Shown: in pieces, positions 5,021 to 6,288 of the stretch
Numbering within the stretch: position 1 is the first letter of the stretch
How the letters are laid out: each line of letters opens with the position of its first letter
Origin: Parcubacteria group bacterium CG1_02_39_15
Lineage (GTDB): Bacteria > Patescibacteriota > Minisyncoccia > Minisyncoccales > Paceibacteraceae
NCBI GenBank assembly: GCA_001872265.1
Contig: MNWE01000047.1
Location: 1-6,288 of the forward strand
DNA length: 6,288 bases
Direction of reading: 5' to 3'
Program-made: the position numbers and the translations under genes
The notes under the pieces: model-generated
The model's input: only the letters and a program-made list of their open reading frames with translations
What the model was told of the DNA's origin: nothing
Databases searched by the model: none

Positions 5021-5079
5021 TTAAAATCTAGTTACTTTAGAACTAAATAATCTACTGATATTTAAAGCAGAATAATCCT

Positions 5080-5086
5080 GAGGAGG
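5080..5086 (+). promoter_or_regulatory. Shine-Dalgarno of the RNase J-like gene
   Basis: GAGGAGG with a 6-nt spacer (TTGAAA) to the ATG at 5093. Strength and spacing match those of the GC-rich gene, in contrast to the SD-less genes to the left. Confidence 0.88.
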
Positions 5087-5092
5087 TTGAAA

Positions 5093-6288
5093 ATGGAAAG
5101 AGTAAAGCTTTGGTTTGGACCGGGCGGAAAGGAAGGCTATAAATGGGCTTCGAATTATCAAGGGTCTTTGGTTGGTCTTTGCCGGCAGCCGTTCTGCGAG
5201 AATTGTAACTTAATTGAAAGGGAAAGATTGAGAGGTTTCCGGGGTGGAGAGTTAGAGGTAGAGCTTATTCCCTATCGCCGGCCTACTTTCTGGAAAGAAG
5301 AAATCTTTTATCTTGGCCATTTGGTCAGGGTTCCAGAAAGAGAGGTTGCCAGAGCCGTCGGCGTTGATGAGGGTATTGAGTTTGATATTTCCCGACTTAA
5401 TACTCTTCTTCTTTCCACGGCCAGAGGGTCAGTCCTAATTGATCCTGGCGTAATGGGATTTAATGGCGATGAATTTGGATTCCAAAAGCTGATTAGCGGT
5501 CGGAAAATAGTGGCTACTATCGTAACCCACGGCCACTTAGACCACTGGAATCACCTTAACGCCGTGCCCAGCGACGCAGTCTTTATGAGCGCCCTAACTT
5601 TTCAGCTTATTTCTCGCCACGCGGCTTGGCAGCAAGATTCTCGCTTGGTGAGAGCTTTAAGAAAAGCTCAAAGAGTTTCTCCCGGCGAGCCGGTTCTATT
5701 AGAAAGGGACCTTCCAATTCAGATTGAGACATTCCCTCTTCCCCACTCAATCCCCGAAACAATGGGATTGATAATTAAAGGCAGGAAGAAGAGAATCGTC
5801 CATTTGGGCGACTTCAAGCTGACCGGAGTAGATGCAAAGACAAAAGCCGAGACAATAAGTTTCCTTTACCAGATTGCCAAAGAGCCGGTTGATCTTCTTT
5901 CCCTCAATATTATCAATGCCCATCTCGAAGGATTTACTCCTCTTGAGGGAGTAACCATAGAGGCGATAACTAATATAATAGTCAGGGCTAAGGGAAGGGT
6001 GATCATCACTTCATTCTCGACAAACCTAGAGAGAATCCGGCGGATTGGCGAGATTGCCCAAATAATGGGAAGACCAATTCTCTTTTTGGGAGCTGGCATG
6101 GTGAATGCTCAAGGGTTTCTCAAGCTTGAAGCAGAGGAGATGGCTGACGCGGAAAAAACGGTGATTTTCGTCACCGGCTGCCAGGCCGAGGAAAACTCTG
6201 CTTTGTGGAGATCCGTTTACGAGCTGATTCCTCCGCTTGCGTTGCGGCCAACCGACACCTTAATTTTTTCCAGTCGGTGCATCCCGGG
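5093..6288 (+). CDS. Metallo-beta-lactamase/beta-CASP protein, divergent ribonuclease J-like (C-terminus beyond window)
   Basis: 398 codons are visible, starting MERVKLWFGPGGKEGYKW, with no stop before the window ends. Metal-binding motifs: THGHLDH (145-151; H146, H148, D150, H151), H218 in LPHSIPETMG and D240 in IVHLGDFKL. RNase J hallmarks follow: NAHLEGFTPLEG (275-286), ITSFSTNLERIRRIGEIA (305-322), GRPILFLGAG (326-335), VTGCQAEENSAL (360-371) and DTLIFSSRCIP (388-398). RNase J enzymes degrade and mature RNA by endo- and 5'-3' exonuclease action. Oddities: at beta-CASP motif A the usual D-S-T is N272-I-I, and about 100 residues lie before the core strand LLLSTARGSVLIDPG (105-119), including C30-x4-C35-x2-C38, a possible metal site. 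Expressed from its own consensus promoter and SD. Confident as MBL/beta-CASP; RNase J activity is inferred. Confidence 0.85.
   Translation, partial: MERVKLWFGPGGKEGYKWASNYQGSLVGLCRQPFCENCNLIERERLRGFRGGELEVELIPYRRPTFWKEEIFYLGHLVRVPEREVARAVGVDEGIEFDISRLNTLLLSTARGSVLIDPGVMGFNGDEFGFQKLISGRKIVATIVTHGHLDHWNHLNAVPSDAVFMSALTFQLISRHAAWQQDSRLVRALRKAQRVSPGEPVLLERDLPIQIETFPLPHSIPETMGLIIKGRKKRIVHLGDFKLTGVDAKTKAETISFLYQIAKEPVDLLSLNIINAHLEGFTPLEGVTIEAITNIIVRAKGRVIITSFSTNLERIRRIGEIAQIMGRPILFLGAGMVNAQGFLKLEAEEMADAEKTVIFVTGCQAEENSALWRSVYELIPPLALRPTDTLIFSSRCIP

Noticed and set aside
5866..6099. Open frame of 77 codons on the minus strand.
   Set aside because: It lies antisense within the conserved beta-CASP coding sequence and has no independent signals.

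Overview
The window looks like a piece of a compact, moderately AT-rich bacterial chromosome, most likely from the Candidate Phyla Radiation (Patescibacteria, perhaps a Parcubacteria-type lineage). This is an inference from several traits: very tight gene spacing, tRNA genes without an encoded CCA, several genes with no visible Shine-Dalgarno (SD) sequence, a shortened RluA-type enzyme, and divergent but recognisable core proteins. The standard bacterial code works; TGA, TAA and TAG all act as stops.

Positions 1-1878 (all minus strand, read right to left) hold tRNA-Ile(UAU), a 52-residue four-cysteine protein, a 26-nt relic of a tRNA 5' end, a 236-residue helix-turn-helix protein with its own consensus promoter, tRNA-Val(GAC), an RluA-family pseudouridine synthase and the start of ribosomal protein L19 (rplS). 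This is translation and RNA-modification housekeeping, interrupted by one gene that looks mobile or selfish. The helix-turn-helix gene lies between two copies of a 10-bp direct repeat that sits at the 5' ends of the tRNA relic and of tRNA-Val. Its last codons are part of tRNA-Val.

Positions 1882-3780 (minus) hold a complete ftsH, the membrane AAA+ zinc protease. It ends three bases before tRNA-Ile.

Positions 3781-5092 are accessory in character. After a small cluster of REP-like hairpin repeats comes a self-contained minus-strand transcription unit: a perfect consensus promoter, an inverted-repeat operator candidate at the predicted start site, a ~140-nt structured leader, a strong SD, a GC-rich gene for an unrecognised 272-residue cysteine-free protein, and a long hairpin terminator. 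Its base composition is clearly different from its neighbours. A second perfect consensus promoter points the other way, 24 bp from the first.

Positions 5093-6288 (plus) hold the first 398 codons of a metallo-beta-lactamase/beta-CASP protein related to ribonuclease J. It has an unusual cysteine-containing N-terminal region and runs off the window.

The most interesting parts are the tRNA-associated helix-turn-helix gene (leaderless promoter, tRNA overlap, tRNA relic, direct repeats) and the divergently transcribed pair made of the GC-rich cassette with its structured leader and the RNase J-like gene.
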